From NCBI GenBank assembly GCA_947454155.1, contig CANGIT010000019.1, forward strand, positions 1 through 55,601: DNA of 55,601 nucleotides, given 5' to 3'. Each line of letters opens with the position of its first letter. Within the stretch, counting starts at the first letter, position 1. Made by a program: the position numbers and the translations under genes. Positions 43,730-52,371 of the stretch are shown here, piece after piece. The stretch is from Chitinophagaceae bacterium. GTDB taxonomy: Bacteria > Bacteroidota > Bacteroidia > Chitinophagales > Chitinophagaceae. The notes under the pieces were generated by a model, which saw only the letters and a list, made by a program, of their open reading frames with translations, had not been told where the DNA came from and ran no database searches.

Positions 43730-44809
43730 ATGGCTGTACATTTTCATGCATTACAGATCAAAAAACTGACCAGAGAAACCAACGACTGCATTTCGATTGT
43801 TTTTGATTTACCCGAATCCCTCAAAGAGGACTTCAGTTTCCGGGAAGGTCAAAATATCACCATCAAAGCCCATATCAATGGCGAAGAATTGCGTCGCTCT
43901 TATTCGATTTGCAATGCGCCTTATCAAAATGAGTTGAAAGTGGCCATTAAAAAAGTTGAGGGCGGTTTGTTCTCCACCTTCGCCAATGAAATGCTCCGGG
44001 AAAATGATACGCTCAACATCATGGCACCTTCCGGCAAATTCAACGCTAAACTGAGTAATGTCGCTCATCCGCACTATCTGGCCATTGCAGCCGGCAGCGG
44101 CATCACCCCCATCATCGCTATCATCAAACATACGCTGTATACTCAGCCCAACAGCAATTTCACCCTGATGTATGGCAGTAAAAACCGTCAATCCATCATC
44201 TTTTTTGAGGAACTCGAACAGCTGAAAAACCGCTATATCAATCGCTTCAACTTCATCAACATACTCAGTCAGGAAGTTACAGATGCCGACATCTTTCACG
44301 GCAGAATCAACAATGAAAAACTGAAAAGCTTTCAGCAGGTGATAGACTATCAAAATATGGCTGCAGCTTATCTCTGCGGTCCCGAAGCCATGATTTTCAG
44401 CGCATCTGATTTTTTACAACAATGCGGCATGGATAAATCCAATATTCATTTCGAATTGTTCAATTCACCCGGACAAACCACTGTCCATACCTCCAAAACA
44501 ACTGCCACAAACGAAAACAGCGGACCACAAAGCCTGGTGAGCATCAATTTGGATGGCAGAACTTTTTCTTTCGAACTGGGCTACAACAGCAAAAGCATTC
44601 TGGATGCCGCTTTGCAAAATGGTGCCGATCTGCCCTTCGCCTGCAAAGGCGGTGTTTGCTGCACCTGCCGGGCAAAACTGATAGAAGGACAAGTGAAAAT
44701 GGATGTCAACTACGCACTCGAACCCGAAGAAGTTGAACAAGGCTTTATTCTCACTTGCCAGTCGCATCCCACTACAGAAAAAGTGGTCATCGATTTTGAT
44801 GTGAGGTAA
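43730..44809 (+). CDS. paaE: Phenylacetyl-CoA epoxidase reductase subunit PaaE
   Basis: 359 residues. FAD-binding domain (about 5-105, with [12 protein letters not shown]), NAD-binding domain (about 110-235, [28 protein letters not shown]) and a C-terminal plant-type [2Fe-2S] domain (about 265-359) with ligands Cys305, Cys310, Cys313 and Cys343. It passes electrons from NADPH to the di-iron site of PaaA. Here it precedes paaA rather than following paaD as in E. coli. It is separated from paaA by the heptad array and a second operator/promoter. Confidence 0.93.
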   Translation: MAVHFHALQIKKLTRETNDCISIVFDLPESLKEDFSFREGQNITIKAHINGEELRRSYSICNAPYQNELKVAIKKVEGGLFSTFANEMLRENDTLNIMAPSGKFNAKLSNVAHPHYLAIAAGSGITPIIAIIKHTLYTQPNSNFTLMYGSKNRQSIIFFEELEQLKNRYINRFNFINILSQEVTDADIFHGRINNEKLKSFQQVIDYQNMAAAYLCGPEAMIFSASDFLQQCGMDKSNIHFELFNSPGQTTVHTSKTTATNENSGPQSLVSINLDGRTFSFELGYNSKSILDAALQNGADLPFACKGGVCCTCRAKLIEGQVKMDVNYALEPEEVEQGFILTCQSHPTTEKVVIDFDVR

Positions 44810-44810
44810 G

Positions 44811-44908
44811 CTGGGTACTGGTTACTGGAGGCTGGGGGCTGGGGGCTGGATGCTGGATGCTGGATGCTGGATACTAGATACTGGATGCTGGATGCTGGAT
44901 GCTGGATA
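44811..44908 (+). repeat. Heptad array CTGGnnn, 14 perfect-frame units
   Basis: 98 bp that divide without remainder into 14 heptads. All begin CTGG except one CTAG; the variable triplets are GTA, TTA, AGG, GGG (twice), ATG (six), ATA (three). The array starts 1 nt after the paaE stop codon and ends 10 bp before the paaA operator. It has no coding potential of its own. The tandem structure suggests slipped-strand copy-number variation between strains. Confidence 0.92.
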
Positions 44909-44918
44909 GCCTTTAAAA

Positions 44919-44960
44919 ACTAACAAACGTTCGTTTTTGTAAAAAGATTCATTATTTTTG
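44919..44960 (+). promoter_or_regulatory. paaA promoter and PaaR-type operator
   Basis: ACTAACAAACGTTCGTTTTTG (44919-44939) contains CAAACGTTCGTTTT (44924-44937). This fits 13 of 14 positions of the CNAACGNNCGTTNG site that I recall for Thermus PaaR. The -7 octamer TATTTTTG is at 44953-44960, 17 nt before the ATG. The operator covers the expected -33 position (TTCG at 44930-44933), so binding should block polymerase. Confidence 0.65.
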
Positions 44961-44977
44961 AAAATAAACAGATCAAC

Positions 44978-45919
44978 ATGACACTTCACGATCTCGAAAA
45001 AATCTTTCAGGCGAAAATTGACCAGGAGATAAAAATCGAGCCTAAAGACTGGATGCCGGAGGCTTATCGAAAAACAAACATCCGCCAGATCAGTCAGCAC
45101 GCGCATAGTGAAATAGTAGGTATGTTGCCCGAGGGCAACTGGATCAGCAGAGCGCCGAGCCTGAAACGTAAAGCCATTTTAGTGGCCAAAGTACAGGACG
45201 AGGCCGGTCATGGCTTGTACTTGTATGCCGCGGCAGAAACCCTGGGCATCAGTCGCGATCAGATGATCGACGACCTGCACAGTGGTAAGGCCAAATACTC
45301 TTCCATTTTCAATTACCCCACCTTAAGCTGGGCCGACATGGGCGCCATTGGTTGGTTGGTAGATGGTGCCGCCATCATGAATCAGGTGATGCTGTGCAGA
45401 ACTTCTTATGGTCCATACGCCCGCGCCATGGTGAGAATTTGCAAGGAAGAAAGTTTTCATCAGCGTCAGGGCTTTGATGCCTTGCTGGTATTAAGTAAAG
45501 GAAGCGAAGCCCAACGTGCCATGTGCCAGGATGCCATCAACAGATGGTGGTGGCCTTCGCTGATGATGTTTGGGCCCAAAGACAGCGAAAGCACCAACAG
45601 CGATCAAAGCATGAAATGGAAAATCAAACGCAAAACCAACGATGAGCTGCGTCAGAATTTTGTGGACATGATTGCGGAACAAATCAAACTGTTGGGCATG
45701 ACATTGCCCGATCCTGATTTGAAATGGAATGAAGAAAGAAAACATTACGACTTCGGAGAAATCGACTGGACAGAGTTCTGGAATGTGGTAAAAGGGAATG
45801 GCCCTTGCAACAAACAACGATTGGATGCCAGAAGAAAAGCACATACCGAAGGACAATGGGTAAGAGAAGCTGCCATAGCTTATGCCAACAAGAAAAAAGA
45901 AAAATCAGCAGCTGCCTGA
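44978..45919 (+). CDS. paaA: 1,2-phenylacetyl-CoA epoxidase catalytic subunit PaaA
   Basis: 313 residues. Ferritin-like di-iron protein. The metal-site helices can be seen in the order [38 protein letters not shown] (Glu-x2-His), [17 protein letters not shown] (Glu-x2-His) and [20 protein letters not shown]. PaaA epoxidises the ring of phenylacetyl-CoA with O2. It needs PaaC as structural partner, PaaB as a bridging subunit and PaaE as reductase. It is the first gene after the second promoter. Confidence 0.96.
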   Translation: MTLHDLEKIFQAKIDQEIKIEPKDWMPEAYRKTNIRQISQHAHSEIVGMLPEGNWISRAPSLKRKAILVAKVQDEAGHGLYLYAAAETLGISRDQMIDDLHSGKAKYSSIFNYPTLSWADMGAIGWLVDGAAIMNQVMLCRTSYGPYARAMVRICKEESFHQRQGFDALLVLSKGSEAQRAMCQDAINRWWWPSLMMFGPKDSESTNSDQSMKWKIKRKTNDELRQNFVDMIAEQIKLLGMTLPDPDLKWNEERKHYDFGEIDWTEFWNVVKGNGPCNKQRLDARRKAHTEGQWVREAAIAYANKKKEKSAAA

Positions 45920-45957
45920 TGATGTATAATTCATTCTAACACTAAAAAATTATTGTC

Positions 45958-46326
45958 ATGCATATCAACATCACCAAATATTATTACGGAGATATTCCCG
46001 ATGCGGGAAACAACAATACGCACGAAAGCACTGGTCATTCAACCACCAGCAGCTGGCCACTTTGGGAAGTTTTCATCCGCAGTAAACAAGGACTCGATCA
46101 TAAACATGCCGGTAGCCTGCATGCCGCAGACGCAGCAATGGCCATCGAAAATGCCAGAGACGTTTATACCCGCCGTCAGGAAGGCATCAGCATCTGGGTG
46201 GTGGAAAGTCAATATATCCACGCCAGCAACCCCGACGATGCCGAAATGTTTTACGAACCTGCTTCGGATAAGGTATACCGCCATCCTACATTTTATGACC
46301 TTCCGGATGAGGTAAAGCATATGTAG
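45958..46326 (+). CDS. paaB: Phenylacetyl-CoA epoxidase subunit PaaB
   Basis: 122 residues, containing the conserved WPLWEVFIRSKQGLDHKHAG SLHAADAAMAIENARDVYTR RQEGISIWVVES. It is somewhat longer than E. coli PaaB (about 95), with an N-terminal 30-residue extension (MHINITKYYYGDIPDAGNNN...). PaaB dimers hold PaaAC units together and help docking of PaaE. It starts 38 nt after paaA. Confidence 0.93.
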   Translation: MHINITKYYYGDIPDAGNNNTHESTGHSTTSSWPLWEVFIRSKQGLDHKHAGSLHAADAAMAIENARDVYTRRQEGISIWVVESQYIHASNPDDAEMFYEPASDKVYRHPTFYDLPDEVKHM

Positions 46327-46421
46327 TCTTTGTTTAAATGTTTGGTGTTTGTGATTAAAGATAGAAACCTACCAAACTTACAAAACCTGCTAACCCTATT
46401 GAACCTATTGAACCTTCAATC

Positions 46422-47168
46422 ATGAACTTGAAAAATTTATATCACTCCTTTCTCCTCCATCTTGCCGATTCCTCCCTCATCATCGCGCAGCGTAATGGCG
46501 AGTGTTGCGCACACGGACCTATACTTGAACAGGATATCGCCATCACCAACATCACACTCGACCTGCTGGGACAATCCCGCAATTTTTATCAGTATGCGGC
46601 ACAACGCTTGAATGAAGCAAATGGCAGTAGCGAAACCGAAGACACACTGGCATATCACAGAGGCGAAAGAGATTTTAAAAACTTCCTGCTTTGCGAATTA
46701 CCCAATGGCGATTGGGCACAAACCATCACCCGTCAATTTTTATTCAGTTGTTTTCAGCAATTGCTTTTTGAAAAACTGAGCAAAAGCAACGACGAACACC
46801 TGGCTGCCATCGCCAACAAATCATTGAAAGAAATTCAATACCATGTGAAATGGAGCAGCGAGTGGGTCATCCGTTTGGGTGACGGGACTGAAGAAAGCCA
46901 TGAAAGAATGAAAAAAGCTATCGACTATTTATGGCCTTATACCGGCGAAATGTTTATGCCTGCAACTTACGATATCATCAATCTGGAAGATTTGAAATCT
47001 ATATGGTTGAACAAAGTGGAAGCGGTTTTACAAGAAGCCACGCTTTCAGTACCGGCAAACACGTTCATGCATAGCGGAGGTAAATCGGGTGTGCACACAG
47101 AACATCTCGGATTCTTGCTGGCTGAAATGCAGTACCTGCAAAGAACCTATCCGGGTGCGGAATGGTAA
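46422..47168 (+). CDS. paaC: Phenylacetyl-CoA epoxidase structural subunit PaaC
   Basis: 248 residues. Ferritin-like fold paralogous to PaaA but with a degenerate metal site, as in known PaaC. Typical pieces are DSSLIIAQRNGECCAHGPIL EQDIAITNITLDLLGQSRNF, the DTLAYHRGERDFKNFLLCEL segment, EIQYHVKWSSEWVIRLGDGT EESHERM and the terminal GVHTEHLGFLLAEMQYLQR. The 95-bp space before it is low-complexity, with CTATTGAAC repeated twice. Confidence 0.95.
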   Translation: MNLKNLYHSFLLHLADSSLIIAQRNGECCAHGPILEQDIAITNITLDLLGQSRNFYQYAAQRLNEANGSSETEDTLAYHRGERDFKNFLLCELPNGDWAQTITRQFLFSCFQQLLFEKLSKSNDEHLAAIANKSLKEIQYHVKWSSEWVIRLGDGTEESHERMKKAIDYLWPYTGEMFMPATYDIINLEDLKSIWLNKVEAVLQEATLSVPANTFMHSGGKSGVHTEHLGFLLAEMQYLQRTYPGAEW

Positions 47169-47206
47169 TAAGAAAAGTGTTTTTCTATTAAATACAACAG
47201 GTAACA

Positions 47207-47698
47207 TTGACTTACACCAAAGAACAGATTTTATCCTTTCTTGCAGAGGTTTCCGACCCCGAGATTCCTGTGCTTTCCATTTTGGATATGGGTATTGTAA
47301 GAGATATCATCATGGCCGATGAAATGGCGGATATCGTCATCACCCCTACATATTCCGGCTGCCCCGCTATGGACGCCATCGGATTCGACATTAAAATGAA
47401 ACTGCTGGAAAAAGGCATCCAAAAAGTGAAAATAACCCACGTGCTTCATCCCGCATGGACCACAGACTGGATGAGCGAATCGGGAAAACAAAAACTCAAA
47501 GCCTACGGTATTGCTCCTCCGCAATCTTCCTCAGCCAGAATAAACCGACTGCTGTTCGATGAAGTAACAGGCATTGAATGTCCGCGCTGCCATTCTGTAA
47601 ACACAAAACTACTCAGTGAGTTCGGCTCCACCGCCTGCAAAGCGTTATATCAGTGCAACGATTGCAAAGAGCCATTTGATTATTTCAAATGTCATTAA
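47207..47698 (+). CDS. paaD: Phenylacetate catabolism maturation protein PaaD (MIP18 family)
   Basis: 163 residues, TTG start at 47207; no ATG precedes the conserved LAEVSDPEIPVLSILDMGIV. MIP18/DUF59 domain (about 1-110) with PTYSGCPAMDAI, and a C-terminal zinc-ribbon-like part with CPRCHS and CNDCKEP plus a terminal KCH. It is thought to help assemble the iron or Fe-S centres of the epoxidase. It starts 38 nt after paaC. Confidence 0.93.
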   Translation: MTYTKEQILSFLAEVSDPEIPVLSILDMGIVRDIIMADEMADIVITPTYSGCPAMDAIGFDIKMKLLEKGIQKVKITHVLHPAWTTDWMSESGKQKLKAYGIAPPQSSSARINRLLFDEVTGIECPRCHSVNTKLLSEFGSTACKALYQCNDCKEPFDYFKCH

Positions 47699-47735
47699 AC
47701 TCCTTACCTTTAAAAACAACCAAAAAAGCAGTAAC

Positions 47736-48383
47736 ATGATGAATATTGAAATGTATGCAGAAGAGGCGGGTCAGGTGTCTATCGCTTTTGTGATTGGTGC
47801 CATTCTGGGTATTGAAAGAGAATTCAGAAGCAAGCCCGCCGGTTTCAGAACAATGATTTTGATTTGCGTGGGCTCTTGTTTATATACCATCCTTTCAAAA
47901 GAATTAGGACACAGCGGCAGCAGCGACCGCATTGCCAGCAACATTGTCACCGGAATCGGTTTCATTGGTGCCGGCGTTATTTTTAAAGAAGGAATTTCTG
48001 TAAACGGACTCACCACTGCTGCACTGATTTGGGTGACAGCCGCTTTGGGCATGGCTATTGGCAACCACAATTATCCTGTGGCCACCGTAGTTACTGTAAT
48101 TGTAGTAATTGCACTGTTTGTGCTGGAACCCGTGCAACGCTATATCAACAGGTTTCACCGCGTAAAAGATTATCGAATCAGAATCATCGAAGGCAGCACG
48201 AATTTTAAATCAGATGTGGAAGAGTTTTTCAATGCCAATGGACTAAGTTACCGTTGTATGAAAACATTAAAAGATAATATGGAAGCGGTTTACCTCTATC
48301 GCATCAGCTCACCCGACAGAAATTACGACCTGGTCAATCATTTTCTGCTGGCCCATCCCGAAGTAAAAAGTTTCGACCTTTAA
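47736..48383 (+). CDS. MgtC/SapB-family membrane protein within the paa operon
   Basis: 215 residues from ATG 47736 (a second ATG follows at 47739). N-terminal MgtC domain with about four membrane helices (VSIAFVIGAILGIEREFRSK PAGFRTMILICVGSCLYTIL; NIVTGIGFIGAGVIFKEG; GLTTAALIWVTAALGMAIG), the signatures of the family. A C-terminal ACT-like soluble domain (about 145-215) follows. In Salmonella, MgtC affects magnesium, phosphate and ATP homeostasis. Here it lies between paaD (37 nt) and paaG (22 nt) on the same strand. No link between MgtC and phenylacetate use is known to me. Confidence 0.9.
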   Translation: MMNIEMYAEEAGQVSIAFVIGAILGIEREFRSKPAGFRTMILICVGSCLYTILSKELGHSGSSDRIASNIVTGIGFIGAGVIFKEGISVNGLTTAALIWVTAALGMAIGNHNYPVATVVTVIVVIALFVLEPVQRYINRFHRVKDYRIRIIEGSTNFKSDVEEFFNANGLSYRCMKTLKDNMEAVYLYRISSPDRNYDLVNHFLLAHPEVKSFDL

Positions 48384-48405
48384 TATTCCAAACCTACCGA
48401 CACCC

Positions 48406-49182
48406 ATGTCTTCAATACTATACGAATTAAAAAACCAAGTGGCGTTCATCACGCTGAACCGTCCCGAAAAATTCAATTCCTTCAACCGCGAGATGGCATT
48501 GCTGCTGCAACAACACCTCGATGCATGTGAAAAAGATGATGATGTGCGCTGCGTGTTTCTTACCGGTGCGGGAAAAGCATTTTGCGCCGGACAAGATCTT
48601 GGTGAAGTGACCGGTGAAAATCCTGCTTCCTTCGCTGTGATTTTGAAAGAACATTATAATCCCATTGTTCGTAAAATCAGAAATCTATCCAAACCAGTTA
48701 TTGCTGCAGTGAATGGTGTGGCCGCCGGCGCCGGTGCCAACATCGCCCTGTGTTGCGATATTGTGGTGGCCGCCGATCAAGCCTCATTCATTCAAGCATT
48801 TTCCAAAATCGGATTGATCCCCGACAGCGGTGGCACTTTCTTTCTGCCCAGGCTGATTGGTTTTCAGAAAGCCAGTGCGGTGATGATGCTAGGTGATAAA
48901 GTGGGAGCTGCAGAAGCTGAAAAAATGGGAATGATCTACAAATATTTTAGCGCCGAGGCGTTTGAAGAGGAAGCGAAAAAAATTGCATTCACCATGGCCG
49001 CGATGCCAACTCAAGCCTTCATGCTCACCAAGCAAGCGTTGAATGATTCAATGAACCATACGCTGGAACAGCAATTGCAACTCGAAGATGAGTTGCAGTG
49101 GAAAGCCGCACATACCGATGATTACAACGAAGGCGTACAAGCTTTCATGGAAAAAAGAAAACCCAATTTTTCAGGAAAATAA
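48406..49182 (+). CDS. paaG: Enoyl-CoA hydratase/isomerase family, probable PaaG
   Basis: 258 residues. Crotonase fold with oxyanion-hole segments FCAGQDLGE and GVAAGAGANIALCCDIVVAA. A conserved Asp in IGLIPDSGGTFFLPRLIG matches the catalytic aspartate of PaaG, the isomerase that turns ring-1,2-epoxyphenylacetyl-CoA into the oxepin. A plain enoyl-CoA hydratase (PaaF) would carry two glutamates instead. Its place, 7 nt before paaI, supports PaaG. Confidence 0.88.
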   Translation: MSSILYELKNQVAFITLNRPEKFNSFNREMALLLQQHLDACEKDDDVRCVFLTGAGKAFCAGQDLGEVTGENPASFAVILKEHYNPIVRKIRNLSKPVIAAVNGVAAGAGANIALCCDIVVAADQASFIQAFSKIGLIPDSGGTFFLPRLIGFQKASAVMMLGDKVGAAEAEKMGMIYKYFSAEAFEEEAKKIAFTMAAMPTQAFMLTKQALNDSMNHTLEQQLQLEDELQWKAAHTDDYNEGVQAFMEKRKPNFSGK

Positions 49183-49189
49183 TCGAACC

Positions 49190-49615
49190 ATGAACCAGGC
49201 AGCAGATGAACGTGCTCGGCAAGTAGTAAAACACATGATGCAAAACGACCAGTTCAGCAACTGGCTAGGTATTGAGGTGCTCGACATCAAAGAAGGATGG
49301 AGTCGAATAAAGATGACCGTTAGAGAAGAGATGATCAACGGCTTTGGCATTGTTCATGGCGGTATCGCCTTTTCATTGGCCGACAGCGCTTTCGCCTTTG
49401 CCTGCAACAACAGAAATGTTTTGTCGGTGGCACTCGACACTTCCATCAACTTCCTGAAGCCCGTTCATGTGGGAGATGTATTGACTGCCGAAGCTAAAGA
49501 ATTACACAATGGCCGCTCTACTGGTCTTTATCATATCACCATCTCCAACCAGCACGCACATGAGGTGGCTATTTTCAAAGGCACCTGTTTTCGCACCCAT
49601 CAATCACTGATCTGA
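49190..49615 (+). CDS. paaI: Hydroxyphenylacetyl-CoA thioesterase PaaI
   Basis: 141 residues from ATG 49190 (MNQAADERARQVVKHMMQND). Hot-dog fold with the family helix NGFGIVHGGIAFSLADSAFA FACN and SVALDTSINFLKPVHVGDVL. It hydrolyses stalled hydroxyphenylacetyl-CoA and related esters, sparing CoA. It starts 7 nt after paaG and is followed 3 nt later by paaY, so translation is coupled. Confidence 0.93.
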   Translation: MNQAADERARQVVKHMMQNDQFSNWLGIEVLDIKEGWSRIKMTVREEMINGFGIVHGGIAFSLADSAFAFACNNRNVLSVALDTSINFLKPVHVGDVLTAEAKELHNGRSTGLYHITISNQHAHEVAIFKGTCFRTHQSLI

Positions 49616-49618
49616 TCC

Positions 49619-50218
49619 ATGATTTACGAATTCAACAACATCAAGCCCGTCGTTCATCCTTCCAGTTTTGTACATCCACTAGCCACGGTTACCGGCCATG
49701 TGATCATTGGTAAAAATGTTTACATCGGTCCGGGTGCCGCACTTCGTGGCGACTGGGGGCAAATCATCATCGAAGACGGTTGCAATGTTCAGGAAAACTG
49801 CACGCTGCACATGTTTCCGGGGGTTACAGTTTTGCTGAAGGAAGGAGCGCATATTGGGCACGGGGCCGTCATTCATGGTGCCACCATTGGTAAAAATTGT
49901 TTGATTGGGATGAATGCCGTTATCATGGACAATGTGATTTTAGGAGACGGTTGTATTGTTGGTGCATTAAGCTTTGTGAAAGCCGATGAGGTATTTGAAA
50001 GTAGAAGTCTGATTGTAGGCAATCCCGCCAAAAAAATTAAAGAAGTGAGCGAAGAGATGATCGCCTGGAAAACCAAAGGGACAGAACTCTACCAGCAGCT
50101 CCCTGCCGAAATGGATGCCACCTGGAAACCCTGCGAGCCGCTCACCGAAATACCCGCCGACAGAAAAATGGAATACCCTGCATATCGACCGTTTTCGCAG
50201 TCGAAAAATAAGGATTGA
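49619..50218 (+). CDS. paaY: PaaY-type hexapeptide-repeat protein (gamma-carbonic-anhydrase-like thioesterase)
   Basis: 199 residues. Left-handed beta-helix made of hexapeptide repeats (VTGHVIIGKNVYIGPGAALR GDWGQIIIEDGCNVQENCTL HMFPG, then HIGHGAVIHGATIGKNCLIG MNAVI), with the metal-binding histidines in HMF and HIGHG, plus a C-terminal helix. PaaY is a thioesterase that removes dead-end ring-epoxide products. It starts 3 nt after paaI and is the last gene of the cluster, 9 bp from a convergent gene. Confidence 0.92.
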   Translation: MIYEFNNIKPVVHPSSFVHPLATVTGHVIIGKNVYIGPGAALRGDWGQIIIEDGCNVQENCTLHMFPGVTVLLKEGAHIGHGAVIHGATIGKNCLIGMNAVIMDNVILGDGCIVGALSFVKADEVFESRSLIVGNPAKKIKEVSEEMIAWKTKGTELYQQLPAEMDATWKPCEPLTEIPADRKMEYPAYRPFSQSKNKD

Positions 50219-50227
50219 TTCATACGT

Positions 50228-50899
50228 TTATCTTACCGTGATGTGCAAACAGCCATTGCGCTCATATTTCACAAAGCATTTGTTTTGCTTTCTCAATTCG
50301 GATAATGCAGCGATGAATTGTTTTCTTTGAGGCTTATTGCCAAAAAAGGATCCATAACTGACATCAAATGTTTTACCATGCAAATGAGGACTATTGGGGA
50401 TAGCGTTTTCGTTATCTTCTGATAGTCTTTTTACGGATGCTATCGACCTCGTTCCACTGGTGATCTCAAAAGGAAAATAACTCAATTGATTTTCCAGGCA
50501 TTTTTGTTGGTATAAGTCGGAAAGACTGTTCAGAAACCGAATCGCTTTAGGAAGCAATATGGGTTGGGAATGACTGAGTCTTCTCACGATATAATCATCA
50601 TTCGTCTCAATTTCTTTTAAAACGCCTTTTTGCTTCAATTTCAAAAGGCCTTTATCATTTTCCTGAGTTTTGATACCTTCTTTTTGATACGCGATCTCAT
50701 GAGCTTTGATGCCATCAACAAACAAAACATCACAGTTTTCACAAGCAATAGGCCCATGACCGCCTAACCTGTATTTTATTGCACCGTAGTAAAATAAAAA
50801 TCTGGTTTTGAGTTGATGTCGAAAAGGCAGGGCCAACAAAAAAAGCAGCATTACAAATACAGCCATCGGAAGTATGATGTTCTTTTTATTGACAGACAT
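50228..50899 (-). CDS. DUF5715-type putative LAS metallopeptidase, membrane-anchored
   Basis: 223 residues. N-terminal membrane helix (about 8-26). The C-terminal region has the pattern S-x-H-x2-G-x-T-x-D (SPHLHGKTFDV: His172, Asp179) and a terminal LHIT with His219. This matches the zinc ligands of LAS enzymes (M15-like D-Ala-D-Ala peptidases). A role in cutting peptidoglycan in the periplasm is therefore likely but inferred. It is convergent with paaY and transcribed away from the small genes at 51029. Confidence 0.75.
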   Translation of the reverse strand: MSVNKKNIILPMAVFVMLLFLLALPFRHQLKTRFLFYYGAIKYRLGGHGPIACENCDVLFVDGIKAHEIAYQKEGIKTQENDKGLLKLKQKGVLKEIETNDDYIVRRLSHSQPILLPKAIRFLNSLSDLYQQKCLENQLSYFPFEITSGTRSIASVKRLSEDNENAIPNSPHLHGKTFDVSYGSFFGNKPQRKQFIAALSELRKQNKCFVKYERNGCLHITVR

Positions 50900-51028
50900 T
50901 TGATACGGTTTGAAGTGAATGACTGATAAAATATTGAAAGCAATGATATGGTTTTAATTTTAAATAATATTTAATACGATTCATTTCTTTTGTAGATTGC
51001 TGTATTACTAATTTTACCCCCTCCGAAT

Positions 51029-51322
51029 ATGAATCCCAAGCTTATCAAAATCATTTTAGCCGTTGCTTTGCTGCTTTGTTTATTACACTTGCCCTATGGG
51101 TATTATGAGTTAGTTAGATTTTTAGGAATGGTCGGATTTGGTTATCTGGCATTTGAAGCCCATCGGGCTAAAAGAGATAATGAAGTGATAATTTATGCCG
51201 GGCTCTCCATTCTTTTTCAACCATTTTTAAAAATTGCTTTGGGCAGAGAGGTATGGAATATGGTAGATGTGATTGTCGGTATTGGATTGTTATTGTCGGT
51301 ATTGAAGATATCGAAACGATAA
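51029..51322 (+). CDS. Small membrane protein, unknown function (DUF6804-like?)
   Basis: 97 residues with three hydrophobic helices (about 6-20, 28-42, 76-93) and a basic patch EAHRAKRDNE between. It begins MNPKLIKIILAVALLLCLLH. It reminds me of DUF6804, but I am not certain. It is followed on the same strand by two further small genes; the spacing to the next is 32 nt. Confidence 0.65.
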   Translation: MNPKLIKIILAVALLLCLLHLPYGYYELVRFLGMVGFGYLAFEAHRAKRDNEVIIYAGLSILFQPFLKIALGREVWNMVDVIVGIGLLLSVLKISKR

Positions 51323-51354
51323 TTTTTTTAAAAATCATAAAACCAGATCATTGG

Positions 51355-51654
51355 ATGGACAGTATAATTTTTGATGCATTTATCAACCTCAAACAATACA
51401 GCCTGAATGGCGAGAAAAAAATAAATGATGTCACGCAGCCTGCCACCGATGGTGAAATACTTTTTCATCGGGTGATAAAAAAAATGAAGGAAAAAGGCGT
51501 TCAGTTTTCTTCCCCCGGAAATTCATCCAAAAGGAATTTCATTGTTTGGTATAATGCACAGATTTCAACTGAGATCACCTATCCGTTTCAGCTAGTTTTG
51601 GATAAAAAAGACTGGGAGCTGATACAACAAATCGTTAGTGCCGTCAATAAATGA
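51355..51654 (+). CDS. Small cytoplasmic protein, unknown function
   Basis: 99 residues from ATG 51355 (MDSIIFDAFINLKQYSLNGE). Soluble, mixed alpha/beta, with no domain that I recognise; it ends LVLDKKDWELIQQIVSAVNK. The frame is open further upstream, but there it overlaps the preceding gene. The stop overlaps a possible ATG at 51651 of the DUF1287 gene. Confidence 0.6.
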   Translation: MDSIIFDAFINLKQYSLNGEKKINDVTQPATDGEILFHRVIKKMKEKGVQFSSPGNSSKRNFIVWYNAQISTEITYPFQLVLDKKDWELIQQIVSAVNK

Positions 51655-51686
51655 ATCTTCTTTCATTTACCATCTTAAATATCAAC

Positions 51687-52352
51687 ATGATTTTCAAAAA
51701 TAAAAGAGTCGTTCTTTCGCTGATGGCAACGTTGCTATTGGTGGTATCGATGGCAATGGCACTTTACATCAAGCAGAAGAAAATCAATCAAGCAATCGGA
51801 TTTTTGGTCAAAAGAAATGAATCGGGGGGTGTTTACACAGCGGACGAAAATATTCATAATGGAATTTACAAAGCCGCGGTAGATTTCAGCCAATCGGTGG
51901 TGTGGCATTATGATCCGGCCTATTATCAGATTGACTATCCCAATGGCGATGTGCCAACGGGCGGCGCCTGCACGGATGTGGTGATTCGGGTTCTCAGAAA
52001 AAACAACATGGATTTGCAGCAACTGATTCACGAAGATATGGCTGCGCATTTTGCCGACTATCCCAACAAATGGGGATTAATTCATCCAGACCCCAACATC
52101 GACCATCGTCGGGTGCCCAATATCATGAAGTATTTTGAAAAATCGGGTTATTCTTTATCAATCACTTCAACCGAAGAAGATTACCTGCCTGGTGATATCG
52201 TTACCTGGGAGCTTTCTCCCGGCATTACCCATATCGGTATTGTACTCGACAGAGGAAATGTATTTCACAACATGGGACCCACCTCACGCGTTGAAAGCGG
52301 CTTTTTGTTTTCTCATACCATCATCGGACATTATCGGCTGACAAATTTGTGA
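51687..52352 (+). CDS. DUF1287 family protein, putative NlpC/P60-like peptidase
   Basis: 221 residues from ATG 51687. An ATG at 51651 overlaps the previous stop (ATGA) and is the alternative start. Membrane anchor or signal (about 8-27), then the DUF1287 domain: YPNGDVPTGGACTDVVIRVL (Cys95), HEDMAAHFADYPNKWGL, PNIDHRRVPN, YLPGDIVTWEL and THIGIVLDRGNVFHN (His182). The Cys and His fit the papain-like NlpC/P60 catalytic layout. Amidase activity on cell wall is inferred, not shown. Confidence 0.85.
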   Translation: MIFKNKRVVLSLMATLLLVVSMAMALYIKQKKINQAIGFLVKRNESGGVYTADENIHNGIYKAAVDFSQSVVWHYDPAYYQIDYPNGDVPTGGACTDVVIRVLRKNNMDLQQLIHEDMAAHFADYPNKWGLIHPDPNIDHRRVPNIMKYFEKSGYSLSITSTEEDYLPGDIVTWELSPGITHIGIVLDRGNVFHNMGPTSRVESGFLFSHTIIGHYRLTNL

Positions 52353-52371
52353 TGAGATACCAACTTAATGT

